In this document: positions 27,576 through 36,513 of the stretch, in pieces
Numbering within the stretch: the first letter of the stretch is position 1
Layout of the letters: every line of letters begins with the position of its first letter
Source: Gammaproteobacteria bacterium
Lineage (GTDB): Bacteria > Pseudomonadota > Gammaproteobacteria > JAJDOJ01
DNA length: 48,540 nt
Reading direction: 5' to 3'
Assembly (NCBI GenBank): GCA_026984215.1
Contig: JALSSO010000086.1
Location: 1 to 48,540, forward strand
Notes under the pieces: generated by a model
Seen by the model: only the letters and a program-made list of their open reading frames with translations
What the model was told of the DNA's origin: nothing
Databases searched by the model: none
Made by a program: the position numbers and the translations under genes

Positions 27576-28343
27576 CTATTGATTCAGACTGCGTCCCCCG
27601 TCCACCGCGATGATCTGACCGGTGATGTAGTGGGCGTCGCGAACCAGGAACAGGGCGGTGCGCGCGATGTCTTCCGGCTCGCCCTGGCGCTTGAGCGCCG
27701 TGCGCTCCAGGATCAGCTCGCGCAGGGCTTCGGAATCCCCGCTCTCGGGCCACAGGATCGCCCCCGGGGCGATGCCGTTGACCCGCACCTCCGGGCCGAG
27801 TTCGCGGGCCATGGACTTGGTGAGCATCACGAGCCCGGCCTTGGCGATGCTATAGACCGGATGGCCCTTCAGGGGGCGTTCGGCGTGGATGTCCACGATG
27901 TTGACGATGCTTCCCCCGCAGGCCTTGAGGTATGGAGCGGCGGCTTGGGACAGGAACAAAGGGGCCTTGAGATTGGTGCCCAGCAGATCGTTCCAGTGAT
28001 CCTCGGTGATGCGCCCCACGGGCGTGGGATAGAACGTGGAGGCGTTGTTGACCAGCGCGTCCAGCCGTCCCCAGCGCCCGTAGGCCTGTTCCACCAGGTT
28101 TTCCAGGGCCGGAAACTCCATCAGATCCGCCTGGATCAGGAACACCGACTCGGCGCGCCGCCGCTCCAGTCGCGCCTTGAGCGCCTGGGCCGGGGCGAAC
28201 GAGCTGCGGTAGTGGATGCACAGGTTCATGCCCGCGGCGTGCAGGTGCTCGGCGATCACCGCGCCCACGCGCCGCGCCGCTCCCGTCAGAAGCGCCGTTT
28301 TGCCCGCCAGCGCCGTTGCGTTATCCTCCATCGGCTTCGCCAT
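27576..28343 (-). CDS. Pteridine reductase (short-chain dehydrogenase)
   Basis: A 255-residue SDR enzyme. The glycine motif TGAARRVG is the TGX3RXG form typical of pteridine reductases (PTR1/FolM-like), which reduce dihydro- or tetrahydropterins with NADPH. Other landmarks are LVNNAS, the catalytic YSIAK, and the C-terminal DARHITGQ-like DAHYITGQIIAVDGGRSL. Start choice: the ATG at 28343 has GAGGGG upstream; an inner ATG at 28331 is possible. Only 40 bases separate it from the divergent methyltransferase gene. Confidence 0.85.
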   Translation of the reverse strand: MAKPMEDNATALAGKTALLTGAARRVGAVIAEHLHAAGMNLCIHYRSSFAPAQALKARLERRRAESVFLIQADLMEFPALENLVEQAYGRWGRLDALVNNASTFYPTPVGRITEDHWNDLLGTNLKAPLFLSQAAAPYLKACGGSIVNIVDIHAERPLKGHPVYSIAKAGLVMLTKSMARELGPEVRVNGIAPGAILWPESGDSEALRELILERTALKRQGEPEDIARTALFLVRDAHYITGQIIAVDGGRSLNQ

Positions 28344-28383
28344 CGTTCCCCTCGCCGGATCGATCCAATTTACCACACCGTAC

Positions 28384-29565
28384 ATGCCCGCCCGCAGCCC
28401 CGACCCGTCGCTCCCCGCGCCCGCGCCCGGGGCGTTGGCCCACAGCAGCAGGCTCGTCGGGCGCATCCGGCGCGAGATCGAGGCCGCCGGCGGATCCATC
28501 GGCTTCGACCGGTACATGGAACTGGCGCTGTACACGCCGGGGCTCGGCTATTACATGGCCGGGGCGGCCAAGTTCGGTCCGGCCGGCGATTTCGTCACCG
28601 CCCCGGAAAGCGCCCCGTTGTTCGCGCGGGTGCTGGCCCGGCAGGTGGGCGAGATCCTGGAACGCTGCGGCGGCGGCTGGGTTCTGGAGCCGGGGGCGGG
28701 CACGGGGGCGCTGGCCGCCGGTCTGATCCAGGCCCTGGAAGGGGAGGGGGCGCCGTGGTCGCGTTACGTGATCCTGGAGCCCAGTGGCGAGTTGCGGGCC
28801 CGCCAGGAGGCCCGGCTGGCGCGGGAGGTCCCGCATCTGCTCGGGCGTGTACGGTGGATCGATCGACTCCCGGAGCGTTTCCGTGGCGTGCTGGTGGCCA
28901 ACGAGGTGCTCGACGCGTTGCCCGTGCGCTGCTTCGTCAAGCGCGACGATGCGATCCGGGAGCGCTGCGTGGGGTTGGCCGGAGGGGAGCGCTTGGACTG
29001 GGTGGAGCGGCCCGCCGATGCCGCCCTGCGCGCCGCGGCGGCGGCCTGCGAGCGCGTGGCCGGGGGTTGGTCGCCGGGCTATGCCTCGGAGTGGTGCCAG
29101 CGTCTGCCGGCCTGGATCGCGAGCTTTGCCGAACGGCTGGAGCGCGGGGCGCTGCTGCTGATCGACTACGGCTATCCGCGTGCCGAGTACTACCATCCCC
29201 AGCGCATCCGAGGCACGCTGCTCTGTCACTATCGGCATCGCGCCCATGAGGATCCGTTTTTCCTCCCGGGCCTGCAGGACATCAGCGCCAATGTGGATTT
29301 CACGGCGGTGGCCGAGGCGGGGCAGGGCGCGGGCCTGGAGGTGGCCGGATACACCACCCAGGCGCAGTTCCTGCTGGCGCTGGGGATCGCCGAGGCGGTG
29401 GCCGAGGCCGGCGATGCACTGGAGCAAGCGCGCCGCGCCCAGGAGATCCAACGCTTGGTGCTGCCCTCGGAGATGGGCGACCGTTTTCATGTGATGTTGC
29501 TCACGCGGGGGGTGGCGGGCCCCTTTCGGGGGTTCGCCCTGCGCGACTTTCGTGGCCGGCTGTAA
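28384..29565 (+). CDS. MidA/NDUFAF7-like SAM-dependent methyltransferase
   Basis: A 393-residue protein of the COG1565 family. The human relative NDUFAF7 methylates an arginine of a complex I subunit; bacterial roles are not settled. Visible motifs are FDRYMELALYTPGLGYYMAGAAKFGPAGDFVTAPE, the SAM-binding VLEPGAGTGALAAGLI, VANEVLDALPV, LLLIDYGYPRAEYYHPQR and GTLLCHYRHRAHEDPF. The ATG at 28384 has no clear Shine-Dalgarno sequence, so the transcript may be nearly leaderless. Divergent from the pteridine reductase. Confidence 0.85.
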   Translation: MPARSPDPSLPAPAPGALAHSSRLVGRIRREIEAAGGSIGFDRYMELALYTPGLGYYMAGAAKFGPAGDFVTAPESAPLFARVLARQVGEILERCGGGWVLEPGAGTGALAAGLIQALEGEGAPWSRYVILEPSGELRARQEARLAREVPHLLGRVRWIDRLPERFRGVLVANEVLDALPVRCFVKRDDAIRERCVGLAGGERLDWVERPADAALRAAAAACERVAGGWSPGYASEWCQRLPAWIASFAERLERGALLLIDYGYPRAEYYHPQRIRGTLLCHYRHRAHEDPFFLPGLQDISANVDFTAVAEAGQGAGLEVAGYTTQAQFLLALGIAEAVAEAGDALEQARRAQEIQRLVLPSEMGDRFHVMLLTRGVAGPFRGFALRDFRGRL

Positions 29566-29574
29566 GGGGAGGAG

Positions 29575-30372
29575 ATGATGGATCCGGTCCAGGTGGCGGT
29601 GTTGGCCCTGGTGCAGGGGCTCACGGAGTTCCTGCCCATCTCGAGTTCGGCCCATCTCATCCTGGTGCCGGTGCTCACGGAGTGGCCGGACCAGGGGTTG
29701 GCCTTCGACGTGGCGGTGCACGTGGGGACCCTGGCGGCGGTGGTCGGCTATTTCCGGAACGAGTTGTGGGGCATGGCGCGGGCATGGTTCGGTTCGCTGC
29801 GGGGCGTGGTGAGCCCGCAGGCGCGCCTGGCCTGGGCCGTGCTCCTGGGCACTGTGCCGGTGGGGCTCGCGGGACTGCTGCTGGGGGACTGGGTCGAGGC
29901 GCATCTGCGCACGCCCCTGGTGATCGCCGCCGCCACCGTGGTCTTCGGGCTGGCGCTCGGCTGGGCCGACCTGGCCGGCCGCCGTGAGCGCGACGAGTAT
30001 GCACTGGGCTGGGGGGACGTGCTGTGGATCGGCCTCGCGCAGGCCCTGGCGCTGGTGCCCGGCACCTCGCGCTCGGGCATCACCATGACGGCGGGGCGCA
30101 TGCTCGGCCTGACCAGGGAGGGGGCGGCGCGCTTCTCCTTCCTGCTCTCCATTCCGGTCATCGTGCTCGCCGGCGGCTACGAAGCGGTGAAGCTGACCAT
30201 GCAGCCCGAGCCGGCGCATTGGGGCGCGCTCGGCCTCGGGGCGTTGCTGTCGGGGGTGAGCGCTTATCTATGCATCGGTGTGTTCCTGCGCCTGGTCGAA
30301 CGGGTGGGCCTGTGGCCCTTCGTGGTCTATCGTCTGGTGTTGGGCGGCGTGCTGGCGTGGCTGTTCCTGTAA
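29575..30372 (+). CDS. uppP: Undecaprenyl-diphosphatase UppP
   Basis: Integral membrane phosphatase (BacA) that recycles undecaprenyl pyrophosphate for peptidoglycan and O-antigen synthesis. The 265-residue protein has the two inward-facing catalytic motifs, LTEFLPISSSAH near the N-terminus and LALVPGTSRSGITMTAG, among about eight hydrophobic helices. Two adjacent ATGs (29575, 29578) follow GGGGAGGAG; the second has the better spacing. It lies nine bases after the methyltransferase gene, so the two are likely co-transcribed. Confidence 0.94.
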   Translation: MMDPVQVAVLALVQGLTEFLPISSSAHLILVPVLTEWPDQGLAFDVAVHVGTLAAVVGYFRNELWGMARAWFGSLRGVVSPQARLAWAVLLGTVPVGLAGLLLGDWVEAHLRTPLVIAAATVVFGLALGWADLAGRRERDEYALGWGDVLWIGLAQALALVPGTSRSGITMTAGRMLGLTREGAARFSFLLSIPVIVLAGGYEAVKLTMQPEPAHWGALGLGALLSGVSAYLCIGVFLRLVERVGLWPFVVYRLVLGGVLAWLFL

Positions 30373-30439
30373 AGTGAACCGCAGCTCCCGCCGGCGCGTC
30401 CGGGCAGGGGGCCGAAAACGGCGCAAGGGGATTGGCACG

Positions 30440-32884
30440 ATGATCCTGGGCCTTCGGCGAAGCGGCACGGGGTCGGGTGGCACGCGGCTTCCCGGCCGGC
30501 GGCCGTCGTTCGTCGGGGCCCTGGCCCGGATCGGCCTGCTGCTCGCCGTGGTGCCGGGTGGTGTCTCGGCGGCCCCGTCCGGCGCGCAGGCCGTGCCGGA
30601 TCGCACGGTGCGCGTCGGTGTGCTCGCCTACCGCGGCGCCGCCCAGGCCCGCTCGCGATGGGCGGCGACGGTGGATTACCTCACGCATGCGGTGCCTGGA
30701 TACCGATTCGAGCTCAAGCCGTACGGCCTCGACGGTCTGGAGCGGGCGGTGGCGGACGGTGCGGTGGATTTCGTGCTCACCAACCCCGGGCACTACGTGG
30801 TCCTGGAGGCCGGCTACGGGGTGACGCGCATCGTCACGCTGCGCAATCGGGTGGGTGAACACGTGCTCACGCGGTTCGGCGCGGTGATCTTCACACGGGC
30901 CGATCATCCCTCGATCCGGGACATCGCGGACCTGGCCGGGCACCGCTTCATGGCGGTGAGCCCCCGGGCCTTCGGCGGATTCCAAATGGCGTGGCTGGAG
31001 CTCGAGCGGCGGGGCATCGACCCGTTCGAGGATCTGGGCGAGTTGCGATTCGCGGGCTTTCCCCAGGACGCCATCGTGCGCGCCGTGCTCGCCGGAGAAG
31101 TGGACGCCGGCACGGTGCGCACCGACACCCTGGAACGCATGGCCGCCGAGGGCGCCATCCGGCTGGACCGGGTGCGCGTGCTGGGGCGGCGGATCGAGTC
31201 GGGTTTCCCGTTCCTGCTGAGCACGGCGCTCTATCCGGAATGGCCCTTCTCGCGGTTGCGCGGGACCCCGGAACGGCTCGCCCAACGGGTCGCGGTGGCC
31301 CTGCTGACGTTGGATCCGGACTCACCCGAGGCGCGGGCCGCGGGCACGGCGGGCTGGACCATCCCCCTGGACTACACACCGGTCCATGCCCTCTACCGGG
31401 CGCTGGACATCGGCCCCTATGCCCACCCGTTCACCCTGGTGGATGTCGTGCGGGAGTACGCCCCCTGGCTGATGGCCTGGACGCTCGGTTTCCTGATCCT
31501 CGCCGCCGCCATGGCGTGGACGCTGCGCATGAACCGGCGCCTGGCCCAGGAGGTGGCCGAGCGCGAACGCGCCCAACGGGCGCTGGCGCGGCACCGGGAC
31601 TTGCTGGAACAGCGCGTGTCCGAACGCACGGCGGATTTGCGCCGTCTCAACGAACAACTGGCCGAGGACATCCGGGCCCGCGAGCGTGCCGAACGGGCGC
31701 TGCGCCGCAGCGACGCCGTATTGCGGCGGCTGCATGCCATCGTGGCCGCCCCGGACCTGGATTCGGTGACACGCATGCGCCGGATGCTGGAGGCCATGTG
31801 CGAGTACGGCGGTCTGGCGGCGGGCGTGCTGGCGAAGGTCGACGGCGAGGTGTACGAGGTCTGCACCTGGGTGGGGCCGTTGGCGGTGGAGGACGGCCGC
31901 CGCTGGTCGGTGGAGGAGTTGCCGGCGGCGAGTATCCTGCGCAGTGGGGACATGGTGGTGGCGCCGCTCGAGGACGCGGGGCCCATGGGATGCTGGCGGT
32001 TCCACGTGGGTGTGCCGGTGCGGGTCGGAGACCGGGTGCGCTGCGTGTTGGAGTTCTTCGGCGACGAGCCCGTCCTGGCCAGCCCGATGGATCGGGACGT
32101 CCTGCTCTTGGTGGCGCAGTGGATCGGCGCGGAGTTGGCCCGTTCGGAAGCCGATGAACAACTGCGGCGCCATCAGGAAGAATTGGCGCACGTCGGTCGT
32201 CTCTCTGCAGTGGGGGAGATGGCCACGAGTCTGGCCCACGAGCTGAATCAACCATTGACGGCGGTGGTGAACTACGTGGGGGGGTCCCTGCGGCGCTTGC
32301 AGACCATGGCCGGACTCGATCCGGGCGTGGCCCGGGCGATGGAGCGGGCCGTGGCGGAGGCGGCCCGCGCCGGGCGCATCATCCGCCATTTGCGCGAGTT
32401 CGTGCGCAAGGCCCCGTTCGACGAGGCGCAGGTGGACGTGGGCGCGGCCATCGCCGCGGCCGTGGAGCTGGTCGCCCACGAGGCCAAGCGCCGGGGTGTG
32501 GCCCTGGAGGTGGAGCGGTGTGGCGCGTTGCCGGCGGTACGGGCCAGTCAGATCCAACTCGAGCAGGTACTGGTGAATCTGCTGCGCAACGCCATCGAGG
32601 CGGCGGACCAGGGAGGCGGCGATGGCGAGGTGCGCATCCAGGCGGGATGCGAGGGCGGGCGCGTGTGGATCCGGGTGAGCGACACGGGCCCCGGGCTCCC
32701 CGCCCCCGTGCGCGAACGCCTGTTCGAGCCGTTTTTCACGACCAAGCCGCAGGGCATGGGCATGGGACTGAACATCACCCGCACCATCGTGGAGGCGCTG
32801 GGCGGCAGGATCGAGGCCTCCGAGGCGCCCGGGGGCGGGGCGGTGTTCGTGGTGATGCTACCGGTGAGGGAAGACGATGACTGA
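30440..32884 (+). CDS. TtrS-like sensor histidine kinase with periplasmic binding-protein domain
   Basis: An 814-residue membrane kinase. Residues of about 20-55 export or anchor the N-terminus. Residues 55-330 are a PhnD/SBP-type sensing domain (VRVGVLAYRGAAQARSRWAATVDYLT, FVLTNPGHYVVLE, GAVIFTRADHPSIRDIADLAG). A transmembrane helix (WLMAWTLGFLILAAAMAWTL) leads to coiled coils, a GAF-like region, the His-box SLAHELNQPLTAVVNYVGG and an ATPase domain (LLRNAIEAAD, DTGPGLP, MGMGLNITRTIVEALGG). The layout matches the tetrathionate sensor TtrS, but no tetrathionate reductase is present, so another sulfur compound or anion is possible. It overlaps the regulator gene by eight bases. Confidence 0.88.
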   Translation: MILGLRRSGTGSGGTRLPGRRPSFVGALARIGLLLAVVPGGVSAAPSGAQAVPDRTVRVGVLAYRGAAQARSRWAATVDYLTHAVPGYRFELKPYGLDGLERAVADGAVDFVLTNPGHYVVLEAGYGVTRIVTLRNRVGEHVLTRFGAVIFTRADHPSIRDIADLAGHRFMAVSPRAFGGFQMAWLELERRGIDPFEDLGELRFAGFPQDAIVRAVLAGEVDAGTVRTDTLERMAAEGAIRLDRVRVLGRRIESGFPFLLSTALYPEWPFSRLRGTPERLAQRVAVALLTLDPDSPEARAAGTAGWTIPLDYTPVHALYRALDIGPYAHPFTLVDVVREYAPWLMAWTLGFLILAAAMAWTLRMNRRLAQEVAERERAQRALARHRDLLEQRVSERTADLRRLNEQLAEDIRARERAERALRRSDAVLRRLHAIVAAPDLDSVTRMRRMLEAMCEYGGLAAGVLAKVDGEVYEVCTWVGPLAVEDGRRWSVEELPAASILRSGDMVVAPLEDAGPMGCWRFHVGVPVRVGDRVRCVLEFFGDEPVLASPMDRDVLLLVAQWIGAELARSEADEQLRRHQEELAHVGRLSAVGEMATSLAHELNQPLTAVVNYVGGSLRRLQTMAGLDPGVARAMERAVAEAARAGRIIRHLREFVRKAPFDEAQVDVGAAIAAAVELVAHEAKRRGVALEVERCGALPAVRASQIQLEQVLVNLLRNAIEAADQGGGDGEVRIQAGCEGGRVWIRVSDTGPGLPAPVRERLFEPFFTTKPQGMGMGLNITRTIVEALGGRIEASEAPGGGAVFVVMLPVREDDD

Positions 32885-33491
32885 GTCTCTGGTGGTGCAC
32901 GTGGTGGACGACGAGGCCTCCGTGCGCGACAGCCTGCGCTGGCTGCTGGAGTCGGTGGGGCTGCGGGTGTGCACGCATGCGGATGGGGAGGCGTTCCTCG
33001 CTGAATACCGGCCGCAAACGTGCGGTTGTGTGTTGCTGGACATCCGGATGCCAGGCTTGAGCGGCATCGAGGTGCTCGAACGCATGGCACAGGACGGGCG
33101 GCGGGTGCCCGTGATCGTGTTCACCGGCCATGCCGACGTGCCGCTGGCGGTGCGGGCCATGCGTCTCGGCGCCTTCGACTTCATCGAGAAGCCCTACAGC
33201 GACAGTCTCCTGCTGGAACGGGTGCAGCGGGCCCTGTCCATGCGCCGCGAGACCCGCGACCGGGAGGTGGCGCTCGAGGAGACCCGCAGGGCCTACGAAC
33301 GCCTTTCCGCGCGGGAACGCCAGGTGCTCGCCGGTGTGCTCCAGGGCCGGCCCAACAAGCTCATCGCGGACGACCTCTCGCTCAGCATCAAGACCATCGA
33401 GGTGCATCGAGCCAATCTGATGCAGAAGATGGGGGCGCATTCCCTGGCCGACCTGATCCGCCGGGTGGTCCAGGCCGGCATCGAGCCCTGA
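32877..33491 (+). CDS. FixJ/TtrR-type response regulator
   Basis: A 204-residue regulator with a receiver domain (VHVVDDEASVRDSLRWLLE, phospho-acceptor Asp in VLLDIRMPGLSG, switch Thr in VIVFTGHAD, Lys in FIEKPY) and a LuxR-type helix-turn-helix (LSARERQVLAGVLQGRPNKLIADDLSLSIKTIEVHRANLM). It is translationally coupled to the kinase through the 8-base overlap. Its likely target is the solute-binding protein gene 116 bases downstream, but that is inference. Confidence 0.92.
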   Translation: MTESLVVHVVDDEASVRDSLRWLLESVGLRVCTHADGEAFLAEYRPQTCGCVLLDIRMPGLSGIEVLERMAQDGRRVPVIVFTGHADVPLAVRAMRLGAFDFIEKPYSDSLLLERVQRALSMRRETRDREVALEETRRAYERLSARERQVLAGVLQGRPNKLIADDLSLSIKTIEVHRANLMQKMGAHSLADLIRRVVQAGIEP

Positions 33492-33498
33492 GGCGGAC

Positions 33499-33563
33499 TA
33501 GGGGATACCCTGAATCGTTTCGGACTCGCCCCAATACCTGCCCCGAAGGGTTCTGCGTATAAC
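33499..33563 (+). promoter_or_regulatory. Putative activator-dependent promoter of the solute-binding protein gene
   Basis: A good -10, TATAAC (33558-33563), lacks a matching -35. Upstream are short inverted repeats, AGGG-GATA-CCCT (from about 33499) and CCC-GAA-GGG (about 33542-33550). Such an arrangement fits activation by the adjacent regulator, but no site can be proven here. Confidence 0.35.
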
Positions 33564-33607
33564 TGGGGTCGTGGGCCCAAGCAGGACCATATCGGGAGGA
33601 GAGGACG

Positions 33608-34582
33608 ATGAATCTACGCAATGCATTGGCCGGGATTTGTTCCGCGGCCCTGCTCGCGACGGGGCCGGCGTTGGCCGCCGGCAAGGCCAAGGATGCGGGG
33701 CTCGGTCACGACTACCGCACCTTCCATGCCGACGGCCGCGTCGAATACGGCAAGATCGGGGATTCCTACACGGCCGACCTGGTGATGTACCTGGCCGGCA
33801 ACCAGTTCATGGTCATGGAAGAGTTGATGAAGGACTTTCAGGGGAAGAATCCGGACATCAAGACCGTCTATGTGGAAACGATCCCGCCCGGGCAGATCCT
33901 GAAGCAGCAGATTCTCAAACAGGGCGAGATCAACGGACAGAAGACGGCGCGCAATCCGGACCTGTTCGCCAGCGTCAATCTCGGGCACCTGAAGAAGCTG
34001 CGCAAAAAAGGGATCATGCACGACTACATGATCTACATCCACAACAAGCTCGAACTCATGGTGGCCAAGGGCAATCCGAAGAACATCAAAGGCCCGGAAG
34101 ACCTGGCGCGCGACGACATCGTGCAGTCGCACCCGAATCCTCTCACCGAGGGCATCTTCAAGTTCTATGGCTCGCAGATGCTCAAGGACCTGGGCATCTA
34201 CGACAAGGTGACGGGTGGCAAGAAGTGCCGGAGCTGCTGGGCGGTGCCGGGCAAGGTGTGGTTCACCTCCCGACACCATCGCGAGACACCCGCCCGCATC
34301 GAGGCCGGTGAGGCCGACGTGGGCATCGTGTGGGCCACCGAAGTCGCGTACGCCAAGGCGCAGGGCCGGCCGGTGGAAGGCGTGCCGATTCCAGAGCCAT
34401 ACAACATGGCGGACAAGGTGGGTTACGCCATCGGCATCTTGAAACCCGCGCGCAACCACTACAACGCCGTGCGTTTTCTGTCCTATCTCGGCACCCCGCG
34501 GGCCCAGGAGATCTATGCCAAGTACGGCTTCGTCAAGGCCACGGACAGCGAACTCAAACTCAAGCCCATCCCTGTGGACTGA
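33608..34582 (+). CDS. ModA-like periplasmic substrate-binding protein
   Basis: A 324-residue exported protein (signal about 1-24) of the type 2 periplasmic-binding fold, closest in layout to molybdate-type binding proteins: YTADLVMYLAGNQFMVMEELMKDFQGKNPDIKTVYVETIPPG, then LELMVAKGNPKNIKGPEDLARDDIVQSHPNPLTEGIF, VGIVWATEVAYAKAQ and AVRFLSYLGTPRAQEIYAKYGF. An unusual cysteine pair (KKCRSCW) lies mid-protein. No permease or ATPase gene accompanies it, so it may serve sensing or a remote transporter. A strong GGGAGGAGAGG precedes the ATG, and a good terminator follows. Confidence 0.82.
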   Translation: MNLRNALAGICSAALLATGPALAAGKAKDAGLGHDYRTFHADGRVEYGKIGDSYTADLVMYLAGNQFMVMEELMKDFQGKNPDIKTVYVETIPPGQILKQQILKQGEINGQKTARNPDLFASVNLGHLKKLRKKGIMHDYMIYIHNKLELMVAKGNPKNIKGPEDLARDDIVQSHPNPLTEGIFKFYGSQMLKDLGIYDKVTGGKKCRSCWAVPGKVWFTSRHHRETPARIEAGEADVGIVWATEVAYAKAQGRPVEGVPIPEPYNMADKVGYAIGILKPARNHYNAVRFLSYLGTPRAQEIYAKYGFVKATDSELKLKPIPVD

Positions 34583-34619
34583 GAGACTGAGCTCCTTGAT
34601 GGATCCGGAGCGGAACTGA

Positions 34620-34644
34620 GGGGCGCGGGAAGCGCCCCTTTTTT
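34620..34644 (+). terminator. Rho-independent terminator
   Basis: A perfect 7-bp GC stem, GGGGCGC (34620-34626) and GCGCCCC (34632-34638), has a GGGAA loop and is followed by six T. It ends the solute-binding protein transcript and separates it from convergent murU. Confidence 0.93.
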
Positions 34645-34659
34645 ATCGGACCGGTTCTT

Positions 34660-35346
34660 TCAGGCCGACACACCCGCACCGCAGCGGCGCGTTCCGAGTT
34701 CCAGATCCAGCTCGTGCAACCGCCGCGGTGTACCCACATCGGTCCAGCGCCCGCGGTGGTGCTCTCCCGTGACCCGGCGTCGGGCGATCGCCGCCCGCAG
34801 CCATGGGGCGAGCGGATGGCGCCCTTTCGGGCGCGTGGCGAACAAGGCCCGGTGGTACCAGCCGATGCCGGCGAAGGTCAGGCGCTCACCCCCCTGCGGT
34901 TTCAGCCGGCCGCCCTCCAGGGCGAAGTCGCCGTGTGGATGGTGCGGCGGATTGTCCACCAGCACCAGATGGGCCAGCGCCGTGCTGGCCATGCGGGGCG
35001 GTGTGAGGGGGTGGTCGGTCCAGACGTCCCCGTTGATCACCAGAAAGCGTTCCCCGAGCCAGGGCAGGGCGTTGACGATGCCGCCGCCGGTCTCCAGCGC
35101 CCCGGGCGGCTCGCGCAGGTAACGGATCCGCAGGCCCCAGCGCCGGCCTCCGCCCAGGGCCGCGGGGATCTTCGCGGCCAGGTGGGCAAGGTTGATCACG
35201 ATCTCTCGGTACCCGGCGCGGGCGAGTTTTTCCAGGTGATGGACGATGAGGGGCCTGCCGGCCACCAGGAGGAGCGGTTTGGGCGTGTGATCGGTTAGGG
35301 GGCGCATCCGTTCGCCGCGCCCCGCGGCCAGGATCATCGCCTTCAT
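34660..35346 (-). CDS. murU: N-acetylmuramate alpha-1-phosphate uridylyltransferase
   Basis: Converts MurNAc-1-phosphate and UTP to UDP-MurNAc in the AmgK-MurU cell-wall recycling bypass. The 228-residue product has the nucleotidyltransferase signature MKAMILAAGRGERMRPLTDHTPKPLL, the metal-binding Asp in LVINGDVWTD, and FAGIGWYHRALF and RGRWTDVGTPRRL at the C-terminus. Its ATG overlaps the amgK stop by four bases (ATGA), giving translational coupling. Confidence 0.92.
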   Translation of the reverse strand: MKAMILAAGRGERMRPLTDHTPKPLLLVAGRPLIVHHLEKLARAGYREIVINLAHLAAKIPAALGGGRRWGLRIRYLREPPGALETGGGIVNALPWLGERFLVINGDVWTDHPLTPPRMASTALAHLVLVDNPPHHPHGDFALEGGRLKPQGGERLTFAGIGWYHRALFATRPKGRHPLAPWLRAAIARRRVTGEHHRGRWTDVGTPRRLHELDLELGTRRCGAGVSA

Positions 35347-36368
35347 GGCTCGCGCTCGGTGTCTTCGATGCGGCTTTCCAGGTCGAGTCCGCAAAGCAGA
35401 TCGTGCAGCTCGCGGGTCTCCGGATAGCGCCCGGCGGCGCCCATGAGGTAGCGCAGGGTCTGCGGAATGTCCTTGAGGTAGCCGGGCTTGCCGTCCCGGT
35501 GCCAGAGCCGGGCGAAGATGCCGCAGACCTTGAGCTGGCGCTGAACGCCCATCAGATCGAACCAACGCACGAACTCCATCGGCGGGGTGCCGCGCAGCAG
35601 CCCTTTGTCCAGGAGCCGTTCGCGGTAGCCCTCCAGCCATTGGAGCTGCCGCCCGCGCGGCCAGGCGATGTAGCTGTCCTTGAGCAGGGAAACCGCATCA
35701 TAGGTGACGGGCCCGCGGACGGCGTCCTGAAAGTCCACGACCCCCGGGGTGTCGCGCTCGGTGACCAGCAGATTGCGGGAATGATAGTCGCGGTGCACGA
35801 AGACCTGGGGCTGGGCCAGGGCCACGCCCACGAGCGACTCGAACGCGCGTTCCAGCGCGGCCTGCTGGGTCTTGTCCAACGTGACGCCGAGGTGCCGGTC
35901 CAGGAACCACGTGGGGAACAGCGTCATCTCATCGAGCAGCCGCGCCCGGTCGTAGGGTTCCAGGGTCCAGGCGGGCACGGCGGCGATGCGCGCCAGCGTG
36001 TCCAGGGCGAGTCCATAGAGCGTATCGGCGTTTTCCTCGTCGAGCGCATCGAGGTACAGCGTCTCGCCCAGGTCCTCGAGCAGGACGAGGCCGGCGGAGG
36101 GGTCTGCACAATGGACCGCCGGGACGTGGATGCCGGCCTCGGCGAGCAGACCGCCCACGTGCAGGAAAGGCCGCACGTCCTCGTGTTCGGGCGGCGCGTC
36201 CATCAACACGTACCGTTCGTCTCCCGCCCGCACCCGCCAGTACCGCCGGAAACTCGCATCCCCCGTCAGCGGCGTGACCGAGACGTCGGTGGCGCCCGTG
36301 CAGCGGCCGACGAACGCCTCCAGACGGCGGTGGTGGGTCTCCTGGCTTTCCATGGCTTGCGGTTCCAT
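35343..36368 (-). CDS. amgK: N-acetylmuramate/N-acetylglucosamine kinase
   Basis: Anomeric sugar kinase of the aminoglycoside-phosphotransferase fold that phosphorylates recycled MurNAc at C1. The 341-residue product shows LTGDASFRRYWRV, RYVLMDAPPEHED, VLLEDLGETLYLDAL, the catalytic loop VFVHRDYHSRNLLV and the metal-binding VVDFQDAVRGPVTYD. Two start candidates, ATG 36368 and ATG 36353, both have weak ribosome-binding sites. The first is used here. Paired with murU as in Pseudomonas, where the pathway confers intrinsic fosfomycin tolerance. Confidence 0.92.
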   Translation of the reverse strand: MEPQAMESQETHHRRLEAFVGRCTGATDVSVTPLTGDASFRRYWRVRAGDERYVLMDAPPEHEDVRPFLHVGGLLAEAGIHVPAVHCADPSAGLVLLEDLGETLYLDALDEENADTLYGLALDTLARIAAVPAWTLEPYDRARLLDEMTLFPTWFLDRHLGVTLDKTQQAALERAFESLVGVALAQPQVFVHRDYHSRNLLVTERDTPGVVDFQDAVRGPVTYDAVSLLKDSYIAWPRGRQLQWLEGYRERLLDKGLLRGTPPMEFVRWFDLMGVQRQLKVCGIFARLWHRDGKPGYLKDIPQTLRYLMGAAGRYPETRELHDLLCGLDLESRIEDTEREP

Positions 36369-36513
36369 CGGGTATTCGGTGCAGGTGGGCCGGATGATCG
36401 ATACCCGGCGGTGATCGTGACACAATGATCGGCAAAGGGCGCCCGGCAGTGCAAACGGGCCCCTTCATGCGACGATTTTCCTTCTGACGAGGATCAGCCA
36501 GCAAGGGGGTGAC

